The position numbers were made by a program, and so were the translations under genes. The notes under the pieces were generated by a model, which ran no database searches, was not told where the DNA came from, and worked only from the letters and a program-made list of their open reading frames with translations. From contig CALKIA010000067.1 in the NCBI GenBank assembly GCA_937988705.1, positions 1-7,403 on the forward strand: a DNA stretch of 7,403 bases, in the 5' to 3' direction. Shown here in pieces: positions 6,024 to 7,403 of this stretch (its first letter is position 1; each line of letters starts with the position of its first letter). The DNA is from an uncultured Chloroflexota bacterium. Its GTDB lineage: Bacteria > Chloroflexota > Anaerolineae > Aggregatilineales > Phototrophicaceae.

Positions 6024-6851
6024 TTATCCCACCACCAATTTCTGACAGGTGGGGCAGTAATGCGTCCCACGCTGCGCCACGCGAATTTTGCTGATCGGGC
6101 CGCCACACACCACGCAGGGCAAGTCCGTTCGATCATACACATTGAAGGCCGTCTGCGCTTTGCCCGGCGTGCCATCGGGCTTGCGATACCAGTTGATACT
6201 CGCGCCTTCCCGGTCGATTCCGGCGTCCAGCACCTGCCGGATCGTGCCGAACAAGCGTGTGATCTCATCATCGGTCAGGCTGTCGGCGGGGCGCTGGGGG
6301 TGCAGCTGCGCCAGAAACAGCGCTTCATCGGCGTAGATGTTGCCCACACCCGCGAGAAACGCTTGATCCAGCAGCAGCGCCTTGATCGCCTTCTTGTGCG
6401 TGCGCGACCGTTCGCGCAGCACTGCCGGGGAGAAATCATCGGAGAGAGGTTCCGGGCCGAGGACGGGCGTCACCGCGTCAAGGCGATCGGTCAGTGCGAC
6501 GAAGCCGAACTTCCGCGCATCGGAGAAGCGTAGTTGATGGCCGTTCTCCAGCCCCAACCAGAAATGCAACCAGCGATCCGCCTCCATGACGGCGTCATTG
6601 GGGACAACATACAGCCGCCCCGTCATCTTGAGATGCACCACGAGCAGATCATAATCCAGTGCGCACACGATGTACTTGGCGCGGCGCGTCACCGAGCGAA
6701 AGGTCTGCCCGGCAATGCGCGCCGCAAACTGGACAGGATCGGGCGATTTCACCGTCCGGTCACAGTCGTACCACATCGAGGTCACCGTGCGCCCGATCAG
6801 CGGTTCGCGCAGGCCGCGGACGACGGTTTCAACTTCGGGTAATTCTGGCAT
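6024..6851 (-). CDS. mutM: Formamidopyrimidine-DNA glycosylase (Fpg/MutM)
   Basis: This 275-residue base excision repair enzyme removes 8-oxoguanine and formamidopyrimidines and cuts the abasic site by lyase action. The N-terminus MPELPEVET exposes the catalytic Pro2 after Met removal, with E3 and E6 in place. K59 (RRAKY), HLKMTGR (73-79), DARKFG (111-116) and GVGNIYADE (168-176) are all present. The C-terminal zinc finger has C246, C249, C266 and C269, with QRGTHYCPTCQ as the typical ending. Length is normal and no key residue is missing. The start must be the ATG at 6851, because a GTG three codons earlier would bury Pro2 and abolish activity. It heads a tight unit with two uncharacterised genes and probably uses the TATAAT promoter at 6885-6890. 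Confidence 0.96.
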   Translation of the reverse strand: MPELPEVETVVRGLREPLIGRTVTSMWYDCDRTVKSPDPVQFAARIAGQTFRSVTRRAKYIVCALDYDLLVVHLKMTGRLYVVPNDAVMEADRWLHFWLGLENGHQLRFSDARKFGFVALTDRLDAVTPVLGPEPLSDDFSPAVLRERSRTHKKAIKALLLDQAFLAGVGNIYADEALFLAQLHPQRPADSLTDDEITRLFGTIRQVLDAGIDREGASINWYRKPDGTPGKAQTAFNVYDRTDLPCVVCGGPISKIRVAQRGTHYCPTCQKLVVG

Positions 6852-6884
6852 AGACCCCACTGAAAGTTAAATGCAGACCCATTT

Positions 6885-6914
6885 ATTATAAAATGGAATG
6901 AGTCGGTTTAACAT
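6885..6914 (-). promoter_or_regulatory. Predicted promoter of the mutM unit
   Basis: On the - strand a perfect TATAAT -10 box lies at 6885-6890, about 34 bases before the mutM ATG. The -35 region is poor; ATGTTA at 6909-6914 with an 18-base gap is the best candidate. The -10 box sits inside an inverted pair CCATTT/AAATGG (6879-6896), which could be a small operator or simply chance in AT-rich sequence. Confidence 0.45.
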
Positions 6915-6921
6915 TCAGGCT

Positions 6922-7403
6922 TTAGTCCTGCGGACGGAAATACTGTGTAAAGAAATCCCACATGATTGCGCTCGCTTCGATGTCCGTGTTGGTCACGCCG
7001 GCGATGAACTCGGGGATGGTTTCGCCGGTCCCCGGCCACGTATGACCGCCGCCGAGAATGGTGTAAAACGCCACTTCGACAGCAGCGGCGCAACCCGTGT
7101 AACGGATGCCGTCCACCGCTTCCGGCAAATCAGCGATCGTTTCCGGCGTCAAAGCACACTCGTTGCGCGCCGCCCAGTCTTCGGCGAACTGCGGCACAGC
7201 GGGGAACACGCTCGCGCTCGGGTCGCCAGATGCGCCGCCTGCAAACGGCACAATTGGGTCGTCTGTGCCGTGGAACAGAATCACCGGGACGGGCTGGGTC
7301 GGGGTACACGCGCCGAAATCGTTATACGCGCCCGCCACGCCGCCGAAGGCCGCCACGCGATCCGCCATTTCACAGGCGAAGCGATAGCTCATGCCGCCGC
7401 CAT
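6922..7403 (-). CDS. PHB depolymerase/LpqC-type esterase, C-terminal part (partial)
   Basis: This is the 3' part of an alpha/beta-hydrolase; the frame is open to the right edge of the window, so the N-terminus is missing. The visible frame begins GGGMSYRFACEMADR, which matches the end of the nucleophile-elbow motif (GxSNGG); the catalytic serine should lie just outside the window. The other two triad residues are present: the Asp in HGTDDPIVPF and the His in GGGHTWPG. Cysteines at GACTP, NECAL and TGCAA fit disulfides of the extracellular polyhydroxybutyrate depolymerase/LpqC/feruloyl esterase-like group, so a secreted hydrolase is likely. Substrate cannot be told apart between short-chain polyester and aryl esters. 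It lies 70 bases upstream of mutM on the same strand. Confidence 0.85.
   Translation of the reverse strand, partial: GGGMSYRFACEMADRVAAFGGVAGAYNDFGACTPTQPVPVILFHGTDDPIVPFAGGASGDPSASVFPAVPQFAEDWAARNECALTPETIADLPEAVDGIRYTGCAAAVEVAFYTILGGGHTWPGTGETIPEFIAGVTNTDIEASAIMWDFFTQYFRPQD

Noticed and set aside
5727..6842. Two + strand open frames (5727-6533 and 6534-6842) opposite mutM and the membrane protein
   Set aside because: mutM on the - strand has every catalytic and zinc-binding residue, so these frames are antisense artefacts of high GC.
6849..6860. A GTG start for mutM three codons upstream
   Set aside because: Fpg needs Pro at position 2 as its N-terminal nucleophile; only the ATG at 6851 provides it.
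7106..7387. A 93-codon + strand open frame near the right edge
   Set aside because: It lies opposite the esterase, whose Asp and His motifs are clear on the - strand.

Overview
This window probably comes from a member of the Chloroflexota, most likely an Anaerolineae-type lineage. The strongest hint is a secreted WD40 beta-propeller with a Pro/Thr-rich tail. Supporting hints are an N-terminally anchored protein with Pro/Ala-rich linkers and small hairpin repeats scattered between genes. This placement rests on protein style only; there is no rRNA or marker gene to confirm it. No tRNA, rRNA, CRISPR array, transposase or integrase was seen.

Left block (1-2253): a 358-base leader with two repeat elements and a good sigma70-type promoter precedes a two-gene + strand operon. 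Its genes are a TTG-started adenosine deaminase (add) and a metallo-beta-lactamase-fold hydrolase that starts on an ATGA overlap with the add stop. Both genes are GC-rich.

Middle block (about 2310-4440): base composition falls clearly. One 60-base line counted by hand in each of the two genes gives 43% GC, against 75% in one line near the end of add. The block holds an unrecognised 145-residue protein and a secreted WD40 propeller, separated by about 490 bases without a gene. Copies of one hairpin repeat, all in the same orientation, lie before, between and after these two genes. A related copy in the opposite orientation lies upstream of add.

Right block (4525-7403, all - strand): reading leftwards from the right edge, the order is the C-terminal part of a secreted polyhydroxybutyrate depolymerase/LpqC-type esterase (cut by the window end), then a tight three-gene unit. 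That unit is mutM (formamidopyrimidine-DNA glycosylase), a membrane-anchored protein of unknown function 3 bases downstream, and a Trp/His-rich protein of unknown function that overlaps it by 19 bases. A TATAAT box in the gap after the esterase probably drives mutM and its two partners.

Most of the window is ordinary housekeeping and metabolic sequence. The points worth a second look are the dispersed hairpin repeat and the AT-rich genes it brackets, the odd 3' end of the WD40 gene, and the uncharacterised pair coupled to mutM. I did not find a convincing new multi-gene system.
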